Origin: Paenibacillus taiwanensis DSM 18679
Lineage (GTDB): Bacteria; Bacillota; Bacilli; Paenibacillales; Paenibacillaceae
Length of the DNA: 37,057 nt
NCBI RefSeq assembly: GCF_000425125.1
Contig: NZ_KE384309.1
Span: 192,588-229,644 of the forward strand
Direction: 5' to 3'
Both the position numbers and the translations under genes were made by a program. The number at the start of each line of letters is the position of its first letter. Position 1 is the first letter of the stretch. Shown piece by piece: positions 17,549 through 25,701 of the stretch. The notes beneath the pieces were generated by a model, which worked only from the letters and a program-made list of their open reading frames with translations, had not been told where the DNA came from and ran no database searches.

Positions 17549-18517
17549 TTAACGCTCCCAGATGGGATCTTCCGCTACAATTGGTCGGTTCTGTTCCAGC
17601 GACAGCCCTGTCTCATAAGAACGATTGTCAATTGCCTTTAGCAAGCTGGCAAGGGGTTGAGCGGAACTGCTGTCCGCACGTGTATCTTCTTGGAGCCGAG
17701 AGGAAGTCTCCCAATACGCTAAAGCCGCACCAATAACGGTTGACGCATCATGCGCAGCAGTCTCCCACATATCCCACACACTTGTCGTGTAAGTTTCACC
17801 CGAACCGGTAGGATCAAGCCACGGGCGATTTGCTTCGTTCATAACATCATAGTGGGCAACCTTGCGCTTGTACACAAGCGGTTCGGTCTGCCCAAAGGTG
17901 ACAATCCGCTTCCAGCCACGCGGGTCATGGAACAGCTTTTGCGCACCAATCATGGCGCGATTCGCTTCATTCCATGCTTCGCGGCGAACAAGGCCGCGAT
18001 ACGCAGCATAGTGGCGCTCTATCATCCGCTCGAAAGCGTCGACGACCGCGTCAGGAAACGCTCCGCCGGTGTCAATCTCTTTCCACACCGGCGTATTCCA
18101 CGTCTCAAGCCCCAGCTTTCGCTTGACGACATGTGTATCCATTAGCACCTCGAAGCGTTGGTGGTCCCACTTTCGCGAGCCGGAACGGGAGAAGACGTAC
18201 GGATGCATGTTACGATCAAGCACATGGTGAAGCATAAATCCAAGCATATAAACGGATTTTTGCCGATCATTCGGGTCCGTCTCGGTTATAAAGTCCAGCA
18301 GCACAGGCCCGCAATGCTCATTGTGCATCGCGCTTCCTATCTGATTCATCGTTTTATCCGTCTGCCAAGGAAGAAAGTGATGGTAAAATAAAAAATCAGG
18401 CCCTTGACAGCCCATATTAAACAGTTTGAGGTCAGAGGGGGATTCCAGCCAATTGTCCAACCCAGCTGCTTTCATGGCCTCCTGTCCAAAAATAAGATGT
18501 GTCCAAATATTAGGCAT
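17549..18517 (-). CDS. Zinc-dependent phospholipase C-like protein
   Basis: This 322-residue protein resembles the bacterial zinc-dependent phospholipase C/S1-P1 nuclease fold family. The N-terminus MPNIWTHLIFG, the segment FNMGCQGPDFLFYHHF, the metal-type histidines in GFMLHHVLDRNMHPYV and the later WDHQRFEVLMDTHV are typical. There is no signal peptide, unlike the secreted toxins, so it is probably cytosolic with an unknown substrate. I chose the ATG at 18517, where AAAGGAGG lies 6 nt upstream; the earlier start would overlap that site. It is a single gene, convergent with the Ppx gene. Confidence 0.82.
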   Translation of the reverse strand: MPNIWTHLIFGQEAMKAAGLDNWLESPSDLKLFNMGCQGPDFLFYHHFLPWQTDKTMNQIGSAMHNEHCGPVLLDFITETDPNDRQKSVYMLGFMLHHVLDRNMHPYVFSRSGSRKWDHQRFEVLMDTHVVKRKLGLETWNTPVWKEIDTGGAFPDAVVDAFERMIERHYAAYRGLVRREAWNEANRAMIGAQKLFHDPRGWKRIVTFGQTEPLVYKRKVAHYDVMNEANRPWLDPTGSGETYTTSVWDMWETAAHDASTVIGAALAYWETSSRLQEDTRADSSSAQPLASLLKAIDNRSYETGLSLEQNRPIVAEDPIWER

Positions 18518-18539
18518 TCGGGTCCTCCTTTCACACATG

Positions 18540-18920
18540 TAAATTACATTAAATAAATTTTAGGCTATAGGCATAACGATGAAGGCCATCCCTGAAGTTG
18601 TCAATGTTTTTATATTCATATATGGGCGGTGGAGTGTTCAAACTAAACTTTTATTTGACAAACAATCTAAAGTTTATACACCAGCAAGGGGTAGTTTGAT
18701 AAAGCGTTTCCATGTAAACTGATAGGGTCAGAAAGATAAGGTTAACGATACCACTGTTGCTTGCGTAAGCGTTCTCTTTTATATGTTAGCTTACGCAGTG
18801 GAGTGTTCTAAGAGACAGCACACTGGATTGCTAACCGTGTGTACCCGATCAGCGTTTGCAAACACTTTATGTATACCTACACACAAATATACTTTTCAAC
18901 TTATACAAAAATGGAGGAGA
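18540..18920 (+). promoter_or_regulatory. Regulatory gap before GH125 with cre-like site and two inverted repeats
   Basis: This 400-bp divergent gap holds an 8-bp inverted repeat TAAACTTT (18644-18651)/AAAGTTTA (18669-18676) enclosing TTGACA (18655-18660), and a cre-like site (18699-18712; minus strand TGGAAACGCTTTAT, two mismatches). It also holds a 9-bp inverted repeat TGCGTAAGC (18762-18770)/GCTTACGCA (18789-18797). No -10 box at standard spacing stands out. The layout suggests catabolite control plus a specific regulator of the mannosidase gene. Confidence 0.4.
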
Positions 18921-18924
18921 CATC

Positions 18925-20247
18925 ATGGAACAATTCCGCTTACCTAAAATTGACGTTCCCAAATTCGAACTGCCAGAGGCCGTAACACGGGTGTTGGCCG
19001 AAGCGGAGCAGGAATTGGCACATCGGCCAAAGCTCTTAAAATTGTTTAAAAACTGCTTCCCGAATACGTTGGAAACGACAACTAAATTGCTGGATGACGG
19101 CACAACTTTTGTATTGACAGGTGATATTCCAGCCATGTGGCTGCGTGATTCTGTTGAGCAGGTGATCCATTATGTGCCGCTAGCGAAAGAAGATGCGGAC
19201 TTGCAGCGTATTATCGGTGGTCTGATCAAACGCCATATGTATTATATTAATATAGATCCTTACGCAAATGCATTTAATGAGACAGCAAACGACTGGCATT
19301 GGGATGCAAATGATCAAACGGAAATGTCTCCTTGGGTATGGGAGCGCAAATATGAGCTTGATTCGATGTGCTTTACGATCCGACTTGCTTACATGTATTG
19401 GAAAGAAACGGGTCGTACCGATATTTTTGATTCTAATTTTAAATCGGCTATGCGGAAAATTGTCGAAGTTTGGAAGACGGAACAGCGTCATTTCGAACAG
19501 TCGCCATACCGCTTTAATCGTGAAAATTGCCCAGAAATCGACACGCTTCGTAATGATGGCATGGGTATGCCGGTCAACTATACAGGGATGACGTGGTCGG
19601 GCTTCCGCCCTAGTGACGACGCTTGTGATTTCCATTATAATATTCCGTCCAACATGTTTGCAGTCGTATCTTTACGTCAAATGCAAGAGATGGCGAAGTA
19701 TGGATTCCGCGATGAGTTGTTTGTTGCTGAAATGAAGAAGCTGGAGGGTGAGATTAACCACGGTATTCAATTGTACGGGGTTGTTAATCATCCAGTATAC
19801 GGTAAAATATATGCTTATGAAACAGACGGCTTTGGCAATCAAATTTTGTTGGATGACGCAGGTACGCCTAGCTTAATGTCCATACCGTATTTGGGATACG
19901 CTTCGGAAACTGATCCGATCTATCAAAATACGCGGCGCTTTATTTTAAGCAAAGACAATCCGTACTATTTTGAAGGCAAAGCTGCCAAAGGGATCGGCAG
20001 TCCGCACACACCAGATGGATATGTGTGGCACATGGCATTGTCGATGCAAGGCTTGACGGCTTCAACAGATGAAGAAATGATCGAGATGATCAACCTGCTT
20101 GAAGCGACGGATGCAGATACTGGCTTTATGCATGAAGGCTTCCACTCTGACGATCCTTCCATTTTTACACGCGCATGGTTTGCATGGTCCAACAGCTTGT
20201 TCTCACAACTCGTGTACAAGGCAATGAAGCGCGGTCTGCTCAAATAA
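18925..20247 (+). CDS. Glycoside hydrolase family 125 exo-alpha-1,6-mannosidase
   Basis: This 440-residue enzyme, without signal peptide, is a metal-independent exo-alpha-1,6-mannosidase type known from Clostridium perfringens and Streptococcus pneumoniae, removing terminal mannose from alpha-1,6-linked oligosaccharides. Family hallmarks are DIPAMWLRDSV, NETANDWHWD, PWVWERKYELDS and FRPSDDACDFHYNIPSN. The probable general acid is Asp231 in PSDD, and the base Glu404 in MHEGFHSDD; their 173-residue separation fits what I recall for the C. perfringens enzyme. The C-terminal TRAWFAWSNSLF is also typical. The ATG at 18925 has GGAGG 7 nt upstream; the longer frame adds 23 residues with no ribosome binding site. 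A strong terminator follows. No mannan transporter is adjacent. Confidence 0.92.
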   Translation: MEQFRLPKIDVPKFELPEAVTRVLAEAEQELAHRPKLLKLFKNCFPNTLETTTKLLDDGTTFVLTGDIPAMWLRDSVEQVIHYVPLAKEDADLQRIIGGLIKRHMYYINIDPYANAFNETANDWHWDANDQTEMSPWVWERKYELDSMCFTIRLAYMYWKETGRTDIFDSNFKSAMRKIVEVWKTEQRHFEQSPYRFNRENCPEIDTLRNDGMGMPVNYTGMTWSGFRPSDDACDFHYNIPSNMFAVVSLRQMQEMAKYGFRDELFVAEMKKLEGEINHGIQLYGVVNHPVYGKIYAYETDGFGNQILLDDAGTPSLMSIPYLGYASETDPIYQNTRRFILSKDNPYYFEGKAAKGIGSPHTPDGYVWHMALSMQGLTASTDEEMIEMINLLEATDADTGFMHEGFHSDDPSIFTRAWFAWSNSLFSQLVYKAMKRGLLK

Positions 20248-20310
20248 GGTTCAAAAACAGGGCGGATTCAGCTATTTACAATGCGTCCATGTCCCGATTT
20301 GTAACGATTC

Positions 20311-20347
20311 GAAATAGGACGAGTGGTTCTCGTCCTATTTCTTTATT
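20311..20347 (+). terminator. Intrinsic terminator after GH125
   Basis: A perfect 13-bp stem, GAAATAGGACGAG (20311-20323) with CTCGTCCTATTTC (20329-20341), has a TGGTT loop and is followed by TTTATT. It lies 64 nt after the mannosidase stop. Confidence 0.93.
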
Positions 20348-20505
20348 CCTCCACTTCGATTTGACTTCATCCCGTTATCATTAGTTAATTTCCATTCTTT
20401 AGTATGTTCAGTGCCCGTCTTTTACGAATAATTGTTTGTACAATGCTAATAAGGGCTTGTTATTGCCGGCTTTTCACATAATAATATAAAAACGAGTAGT
20501 GCTTT

Positions 20506-20526
20506 CTGAAACGTTTTCAGTATAAT
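20506..20526 (+). promoter_or_regulatory. Palindrome abutting a -10 box before cheX
   Basis: CTGAAACGTTTTCAG (20506-20520), with perfect 6-bp arms around CGT, directly abuts TATAAT (20521-20526), about 85 nt before the cheX-like gene. No clear -35 box is seen at 16-18 nt, which suggests an activator or another sigma factor. The palindrome resembles cre but is one base short. Confidence 0.45.
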
Positions 20527-20612
20527 AGTCTTAGAGTTTCTGGGTGTATGAGGACGGTTTGATTTTGTCGAATATACTCCCTTAGTGTCGGAAAGGGGCG
20601 AAAGCTACAGAT

Positions 20613-21065
20613 ATGAAAGCCGAATGGATTCAGCCTTTTTTACAATCGGCGTGCAATGTGATCGAACAGATTGTACAGGTTCGTCCTGAACGTGGGGAGC
20701 TTGAAATGTTATCCTGGAGCGGCGCGCATGATTTACGTATTCAATTTAATTTAACTGGACAGATGACCGCTAATGTCGCATTCGGCTTAAATGAAGGTGC
20801 TGCTCTCAAAATGGCCTCCGCTATGATGGGGGGCTTCCAATTAGAGGCTCTGGATGCGATGGGGGAAAGTGCTATATCCGAGCTTGGCAATATGATAAGT
20901 GGAAATGCGTCCACTTTATTGTATAATCAAGGTATTCATGTTGATATTACACCTCCGCAACTGCTGCTGATCGGAGCAGCGCCGAACTGTGGTTCCACGG
21001 CGATGACGGTGCCGTTACTCGTGCGGGATATTGGTCGATTTGATATTATGATGCGTATAGGTTAG
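20613..21065 (+). CDS. CheX-like chemotaxis phosphatase
   Basis: This 150-residue protein resembles CheX/CheC-family CheY-phosphate phosphatases. The single active-site helix carries the ExxN motif in ISELGNMISGNAS (Glu90, Asn93), preceded by GESA, and the domain begins with FLQSACNVIEQI. One motif copy and the length fit CheX rather than CheC, which has two. Family members dephosphorylate CheY and adapt flagellar signalling. It is not in a chemotaxis operon; the SDR gene follows 16 nt later, suggesting co-transcription. The ribosome binding site AAAGGGG is far (about 14 nt) from the ATG, so translation may be modest. Confidence 0.8.
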   Translation: MKAEWIQPFLQSACNVIEQIVQVRPERGELEMLSWSGAHDLRIQFNLTGQMTANVAFGLNEGAALKMASAMMGGFQLEALDAMGESAISELGNMISGNASTLLYNQGIHVDITPPQLLLIGAAPNCGSTAMTVPLLVRDIGRFDIMMRIG

Positions 21066-21081
21066 AGAGGTAGAGACCGGG

Positions 21082-21858
21082 ATGGATATAAAAGGATCAG
21101 TCGTTGTCATAACAGGTGCTTCAAGCGGAATCGGTGCTTTAACCGCCCAACTTGCCGCTGAAGCGGGGGCCATACCAATTCTGGCTGCACGTTCTACAGA
21201 TAAGCTGGCACAAGTGTCTGCCCGAATACAAGGTCAGCATGAATGTGTTCAACTTGACGTTACCAATACGGCAGAAGTGGAGCACGTCATGGCACGGATT
21301 ATTGCGACGTATGGACGTATTGATATTTTGTTGAACAATGCGGGAATGGGCCTGTTTGAGCGAGCTACTGATCTGACATTAGGTCAATTCGAAGCGATGA
21401 TGGACGTCAACTATATGGGGACTGTCCGGTGTACCAAGGCAGTGCTGCCTTCGATGTTGGAGCGGCGATCTGGCCGGATCGTAAATGTGGCCTCTATGGC
21501 AGGCAAGATTGGTTCACCTAAGTCATCGGCTTATTCTGCCTCCAAGCATGCTGTACTCGGATTTACAAACTCGTTGCGGATGGAACTGGCAGGCACTGGG
21601 GTAACGGTGTCGGCTGTTAATCCGGGTCCTATAGATACACCATTTTTTGATGTGGCAGACCCGACGGGCCATTACGTGAACAATATCAAATGGTTTATGA
21701 TGCCTCCGGAACGTGTAGCCAAGCAAATCCTTCGTGTGATGGAGCGTGGGACATCGGAGGTGGACCTGCCCTTCCTGGCTGCGGCAGGAACCAAGTTGAT
21801 GCAGCTGTTTCCGCGTCTATCTAGCCGCGTTGCAAACAGGATGCTTAATAAGAAATAA
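21082..21858 (+). CDS. Short-chain dehydrogenase/reductase (SDR)
   Basis: This 258-residue NAD(P)-dependent oxidoreductase has the Rossmann motif TGASSGIG (11-18), NNAG (85-88), catalytic Ser138 in NVASMAG, and Tyr151/Lys155 in YSASK. PGPIDTPFF follows. The C-terminal tail after residue 200 is like SDRs of the DltE/YqjQ type that act on lipophilic or unknown substrates. The substrate cannot be inferred. It lies 16 nt after the CheX-like gene and probably shares its transcript. Confidence 0.9.
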   Translation: MDIKGSVVVITGASSGIGALTAQLAAEAGAIPILAARSTDKLAQVSARIQGQHECVQLDVTNTAEVEHVMARIIATYGRIDILLNNAGMGLFERATDLTLGQFEAMMDVNYMGTVRCTKAVLPSMLERRSGRIVNVASMAGKIGSPKSSAYSASKHAVLGFTNSLRMELAGTGVTVSAVNPGPIDTPFFDVADPTGHYVNNIKWFMMPPERVAKQILRVMERGTSEVDLPFLAAAGTKLMQLFPRLSSRVANRMLNKK

Positions 21859-21875
21859 CGCTCTGCTTACATAAC

Positions 21876-21912
21876 AAGAGTCCGCTGTCCTGATGGGTTG
21901 GCGGACTCTTTA
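21876..21912 (+). terminator. Intrinsic terminator after the SDR gene
   Basis: AAGAGTCCGC (21876-21885) and GCGGACTCTT (21901-21910) pair perfectly around a 15-nt loop, followed by TTACCTTT. It may also serve the convergent small gene that ends at 22013. Confidence 0.75.
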
Positions 21913-22012
21913 CCTTTGCTGCGGAAGTGGGGCTGCGATGTGAATGAGTTCCGTAGTGTCCTAGCGGCCCGCACAACGTCATGCTTAAATATTGGGCTAA
22001 TGATTATGATGC

Positions 22013-22288
22013 TTAGTCGTCTTCATCGGTCGGGTTAGTTTTGTGCGCGGTCTCATGAAGTGATTTTACTTGCTCAAAGATCGCGCGGATCGCGGCTTTT
22101 GCTTCAGGGTGCTGCTCGTTCCAATGACGCGTTAACTGAGGCATCGTTTTGTGAATATGACTATACGTTGCCCAAATTTTAAGCATGTGTATCGTTTGTT
22201 CATCATCCTTGCCTGTTAAACGCTCGCTGTAGGTAAGTAACAGCTGCTCAAACGATTCATTTATTGTATCGTTCCATATTTTATCCAT
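22013..22288 (-). CDS. Small conserved protein, YusU-like (DUF2573)
   Basis: This 91-residue acidic, helical protein has no signal peptide or membrane segment. The pattern LLLTYSERLTGKDDEQ, then IWATYSHIHKTMPQLTRHWN and PEAKAAIRAIFEQVKSL, resembles the B. subtilis YusU family of unknown function; this is from memory and not checked. AAGGAG lies 7 nt before the ATG, supporting a real gene. It is single, between convergent and divergent neighbours. Confidence 0.75.
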   Translation of the reverse strand: MDKIWNDTINESFEQLLLTYSERLTGKDDEQTIHMLKIWATYSHIHKTMPQLTRHWNEQHPEAKAAIRAIFEQVKSLHETAHKTNPTDEDD

Positions 22289-22353
22289 ACGATAACTCCT
22301 TCATTAAGATAAGTGACATATTCAGGCTAACATAGTTAGTCTACAGATGAAAG

Positions 22354-22382
22354 TTGGAGGAAGCGCCTGAATTCGTTATAAT
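22354..22382 (+). promoter_or_regulatory. Candidate promoter of the helicase gene
   Basis: TTGGAG (22354-22359), 17 nt and a perfect TATAAT (22377-22382) lie about 54 nt before the GTG start. The -35 box is weak (3 of 6), the -10 strong. Confidence 0.5.
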
Positions 22383-22435
22383 GAGACGAAGAAGACAAGC
22401 GATCAGGTATTGCTTCATAGAGAGGAAAGAGTGAT

Positions 22436-23743
22436 GTGACCGTTTCATTTACAGATTTACAAGTTGACGCGGGCTTGGTAGAACGCCTGCAAGCCCGTGA
22501 TATCCATACGGCTTCGCCGATTCAGGCGGAAGCGATTCCAGCAGCGCTGCAAGGCAAGGATGTGCTGGCACAATCCCAGACAGGAACAGGCAAGACATTT
22601 GCCTACTTGCTGCCGCTTATTATGAGATTGCAAGCGGATGAGAAACGAACGCAGGCTGCTGTGATTGCACCGACACAAGAGCTGGCAATGCAAATTGTAC
22701 GTGAAGCGGAGGCGCTTCTCGAGGGCAGTGAGGCGATCGTGCAGCCGTTAATTGGCGGTGCTGCGCTGCATCGTCAGGTAGACAAGCTGAAGCTGCGTCC
22801 GCAATTGGTAGTAGGAACGCCTGGCCGTATTCGTGAGCTGGTCGAGATGAAGAAGTTGAAGATACACGAAGTGAACACGATTGTAGTGGACGAAGTGGAT
22901 CATGTTTTACAAAAGGGCGGAGCTAGCGATACAGACATTATTCTGAATCGTGCAAAACGCGATCGCCAGCTGTTGTTCTTCTCTGCTACGCTGCCAGCAG
23001 ATGTGAAGCGGCTCGCCGAGAAGTGGATGAACGAACCCGTTGCTATCGGCATCGAGCCGGATAAGCGGGTTGCTGATTCGATCGAGCATCTTTTCTTTGT
23101 CACGGAAGAGCGCGACAAGATTGATATGCTGCGCCGCCTAGTTCGACATTGGAAGCCGAAGCAGGCGATCGTCTTTGTGAACGATTCGCAGATGATTGGC
23201 GAATGGGCTTCAAAGCTTAGTTATACACAGCTGTCCGTCGGATCACTGTACGGCGATGCGCCTAAGCAGGAGCGGGTAAACGTGCTCCGTCGCTTCCGCG
23301 AAGGCGAGTTCCAACTGCTGCTTGCCACAGATGTGGCTGCACGGGGGCTCGATATTCCTGAGTTACCATACGTGTTCAGTCTCCAGCCTGCTCTGAATGC
23401 GGAGCATTACGTGCACCGTTCCGGACGTACAGGACGTATGGGACGACGTGGTGTGTCCGTAAGTATCATTACGGAGCGTGAACGTTTTATTATACGCAAG
23501 TTCGAACGTGAGTTGCACATTCCCATTCAGGAGCGCAGCTTCTATGATGGTCGAATTTTGGAAGCAGAAGCTGACCATCAACGTGTACGACCACGTTCTG
23601 CCAAGCCATCCTTTACATCTGACAAGCCAGCGCGGGATAAGGTTGTTCGGGACAAAGGCTCCAATGGTCGTCACCGTGACCGTAAGAACAAGGGCGCGCC
23701 GAAGTGGCTGAAGGAAAAGCAAAATCAACCAAAGCCTGAATAA
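22436..23743 (+). CDS. DEAD-box-type ATP-dependent RNA helicase (DEVD variant)
   Basis: This 435-residue RNA helicase has all core motifs: Q motif with SPIQAEAIP, motif I AQSQTGTGKT (about 47-56), PTQELA, TPGR, motif II DEVD (152-155), motif III SAT, ATDVAARGLD and motif VI HRSGRTGR. A basic tail of about 70 residues follows, rich in Arg/Lys/Ser/Asp, which probably binds RNA. Motif II is DEVD instead of DEAD; the catalytic Asp-Glu pair is kept. Likely roles are ribosome assembly or cold adaptation, as for YfmL/CshA-type helicases of Bacillus. It starts at GTG with AGAGGA about 9 nt upstream; the overlapping ATG stops at once. A terminator follows directly. Confidence 0.92.
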   Translation: MTVSFTDLQVDAGLVERLQARDIHTASPIQAEAIPAALQGKDVLAQSQTGTGKTFAYLLPLIMRLQADEKRTQAAVIAPTQELAMQIVREAEALLEGSEAIVQPLIGGAALHRQVDKLKLRPQLVVGTPGRIRELVEMKKLKIHEVNTIVVDEVDHVLQKGGASDTDIILNRAKRDRQLLFFSATLPADVKRLAEKWMNEPVAIGIEPDKRVADSIEHLFFVTEERDKIDMLRRLVRHWKPKQAIVFVNDSQMIGEWASKLSYTQLSVGSLYGDAPKQERVNVLRRFREGEFQLLLATDVAARGLDIPELPYVFSLQPALNAEHYVHRSGRTGRMGRRGVSVSIITERERFIIRKFERELHIPIQERSFYDGRILEAEADHQRVRPRSAKPSFTSDKPARDKVVRDKGSNGRHRDRKNKGAPKWLKEKQNQPKPE

Positions 23744-23750
23744 AATATGT

Positions 23751-23801
23751 AAAAGCTGTCCGCTGCAACGAAAGATAAGCAGTTGGGCAGCTTTTATTTT
23801 T
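23751..23801 (+). terminator. Intrinsic terminator after the helicase gene
   Basis: AAAAGCTGTCCGCTGC pairs with GCAGTTGGGCAGCTTTT (imperfect inner part) around an A-rich loop, followed by ATTTTT. It begins 8 nt after the stop codon. Confidence 0.85.
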
Positions 23802-23922
23802 GGTAGGCAGCAAGTAGCCTGTGGTTCATCGCTGCATTGTAATTTTAGCAAAAACGCACCTCAGTATATTCTGCATTCAACGGTAATTGTAGTGTCAAGC
23901 TGTCTATATTACGGCTCTGTAG

Positions 23923-23951
23923 TTGAATATTGGAAAATAGCTCTTTATACT
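23923..23951 (+). promoter_or_regulatory. Sigma-A promoter of the first orphan binding protein
   Basis: TTGAAT (23923-23928), exactly 17 nt, then TATACT (23946-23951). The start would be near 23958, only about 25 nt before the TTG start codon. Confidence 0.65.
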
Positions 23952-23982
23952 GGTATATAAGTGGAAAAAGGAGGAATAAAAG

Positions 23983-25398
23983 TTGTTACGACTACATAAG
24001 GGTTGGAAAGTACTGTTGGCGAGTGTGCTAGTGATCGTATTGTTAAGTGGCTGTATGGGTGAGAAGCCCGTCTTGGAGAGTATGCCGGAGAATGGCGGCA
24101 AGCTAAAAGTAATGTATTGGGACGAGGAGCAATTCTATCGATCTTTTGGCAACTATTTTGCCATTAAGTATCAAAATGTTGATTTTGAAGTGGTTAGTAT
24201 GAGTTCCATGTATGAACAAAATCAGGAGAAAGAAAAAGAAAAGAAAGATGCGGAAACACTATTGCTTGAATTTATGGAGAAGGAAAAGCCAGATGTCATT
24301 ATGCTGAGCCAGGAACAGATATCTAAATTGGTTGAGAAGGGCAAGTTATACAACCTGGACCCGATTATTGCACAAGAACAAGTAGACATGAAAGATATGC
24401 TGCCAGGTATGATTGATATGTTCCGTGAACTTGGGGGCGGAGGTTTGTATGGCTTAGCGCCTTACTACTATACACAGGTTATTTACTATAATGCGGATTT
24501 ATTTAAGAAGCAAGGAATCGACCTGCCTAAGCATAAGATGTCATGGGAAGAACTATTAAACTTGGCTGCACGCTTTAATCAAGGGTCTGGAGAAGATCAG
24601 ATGTACGGCATAGCCAACCAGTTCTCAGACAGTTCTCAACTGCTAATGAACATCGCTCAAGCTTCTAATCTACAGGTGCTGGATGCGCGGGGCGAGAAAG
24701 TGTTATTGAATTCAGATGGATGGAAACACGCGTTTAAGCTGGTGTCAGATGCCATTCGCAACAAAGCCTTTAAAGTGGCAAAACCCGATAGCAACGGCAA
24801 TTATATGGGGTCCGATCAGAATGAGTTTATGCAGGGCAAAGCAGCGATGGCTATGGAAAGTTCGTGGTATGCCAACAATATTACGAATATGAGCAGATAC
24901 AGCAACAACAAAGATCTCAAATCGTTTGAATGGGGCATGGTGACGATGCCCGTAAATCCAAGCAAGCCGGATGAATCGCCATACATTAATTTTTATAATG
25001 TGTTTGCCATCAGTCAAGACTCGCCTAATAAACGTCTGGCATGGGAGTTCCTGAAATTCATGACTGGCCCTGAGATGGCTAAGGCGGCCTCCAAGACGAT
25101 AAGTGGTGAACTTCCAACGCGCACCACTTACTTTAAAGAAATTAGCGGTAAGAGTGCAGAAGCGTTTACGATGTTAAAGCCTTCCTCATCCTCTATTAAT
25201 TTATATCGAGCATTTGAGAATGGCAAAGTACCAGCAGACTTCTATAGCAACTTAAATACGGGCATTTCAAAAGCGATTGATGATATCGTTGGCAACAAAG
25301 TAAGTGCGGATGAAGCGTTAGCTGCGCTCCAGCAAGATTTACAGTCCAAGCTGGATGCGAGCAGACAGAAAGCCGCAGCCCAACCAACCAAAAAGTAA
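23983..25398 (+). CDS. Extracellular solute-binding lipoprotein, family 1 (first of a tandem pair)
   Basis: This 471-residue lipoprotein has a signal peptide ending in LLSGC (lipidated Cys24). The mature part has the family-1 binding-protein layout (LKVMYWDEEQFYRSF, then YGLAPYYYTQVIYYNADLF, PKHKMSWEELLNLAARF, EFMQGKAAMAME and a helical C-terminus), usually specific for sugars or oligosaccharides. No permease or ATPase is adjacent, so it is an orphan receptor or has an unknown role. GGAGG lies 8 nt before a TTG start. A Lys/Glu-rich insert (about residues 75-90) is absent or shorter in its paralog. Confidence 0.88.
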   Translation: MLRLHKGWKVLLASVLVIVLLSGCMGEKPVLESMPENGGKLKVMYWDEEQFYRSFGNYFAIKYQNVDFEVVSMSSMYEQNQEKEKEKKDAETLLLEFMEKEKPDVIMLSQEQISKLVEKGKLYNLDPIIAQEQVDMKDMLPGMIDMFRELGGGGLYGLAPYYYTQVIYYNADLFKKQGIDLPKHKMSWEELLNLAARFNQGSGEDQMYGIANQFSDSSQLLMNIAQASNLQVLDARGEKVLLNSDGWKHAFKLVSDAIRNKAFKVAKPDSNGNYMGSDQNEFMQGKAAMAMESSWYANNITNMSRYSNNKDLKSFEWGMVTMPVNPSKPDESPYINFYNVFAISQDSPNKRLAWEFLKFMTGPEMAKAASKTISGELPTRTTYFKEISGKSAEAFTMLKPSSSSINLYRAFENGKVPADFYSNLNTGISKAIDDIVGNKVSADEALAALQQDLQSKLDASRQKAAAQPTKK

Positions 25399-25410
25399 CA
25401 AGGAAGCATG

Positions 25411-25446
25411 GCCATGATTGCATTTATTGCAATTGTGGCTTTTTTT
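25411..25446 (+). terminator. Intrinsic terminator after the first binding protein
   Basis: GCCATGATTGCA (25411-25422) pairs with TGCAATTGTGGC (25428-25439) with two wobbles, followed by seven T. It separates the two paralogs into independent transcription units. Confidence 0.9.
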
Positions 25447-25484
25447 ATGGAGATAGCGGAATGGGACGGGAGATTATTTATTTC

Positions 25485-25532
25485 TTAACACTTTCATTAA
25501 CTTCTTAATTTGTGCTTAACCTTTTATTAAAA
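25485..25532 (+). promoter_or_regulatory. Array of TTAAC-type hexamers resembling a PhoP box
   Basis: TTAACA (25485), TTAACT (25497), TTAATT (25505), TTAACC (25516) and TTAAAA (25527) form a run of five half-sites; the last three are exactly 11 bp apart. A weak -10 candidate TAGGAT follows at 25558-25563. PhoP of Bacillus binds such repeats upstream of -20. A+T richness makes chance possible. The first paralog lacks this array. Confidence 0.4.
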
Positions 25533-25701
25533 TCATAATTTTTATGTTTTCATGTGTTAGGATTTTACTCATGTCACCTTACAGATTCAGTAACTGACCC
25601 ATGCTAGCTGATGAAAAGTCGGACTTGAGCATAGGCGGAGTTACAGGGAGAAAAAACATAATCATACCCATTGAAGTGTGAAATGAAGGAGGAGCTACAG
25701 T

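Noticed and set aside
20506..20520. cre site before cheX
   Set aside because: The palindrome is 15 nt with an odd centre (TGAAA-CGT-TTCA core, 13 nt), one base short of the cre spacing, so CcpA binding is not supported.
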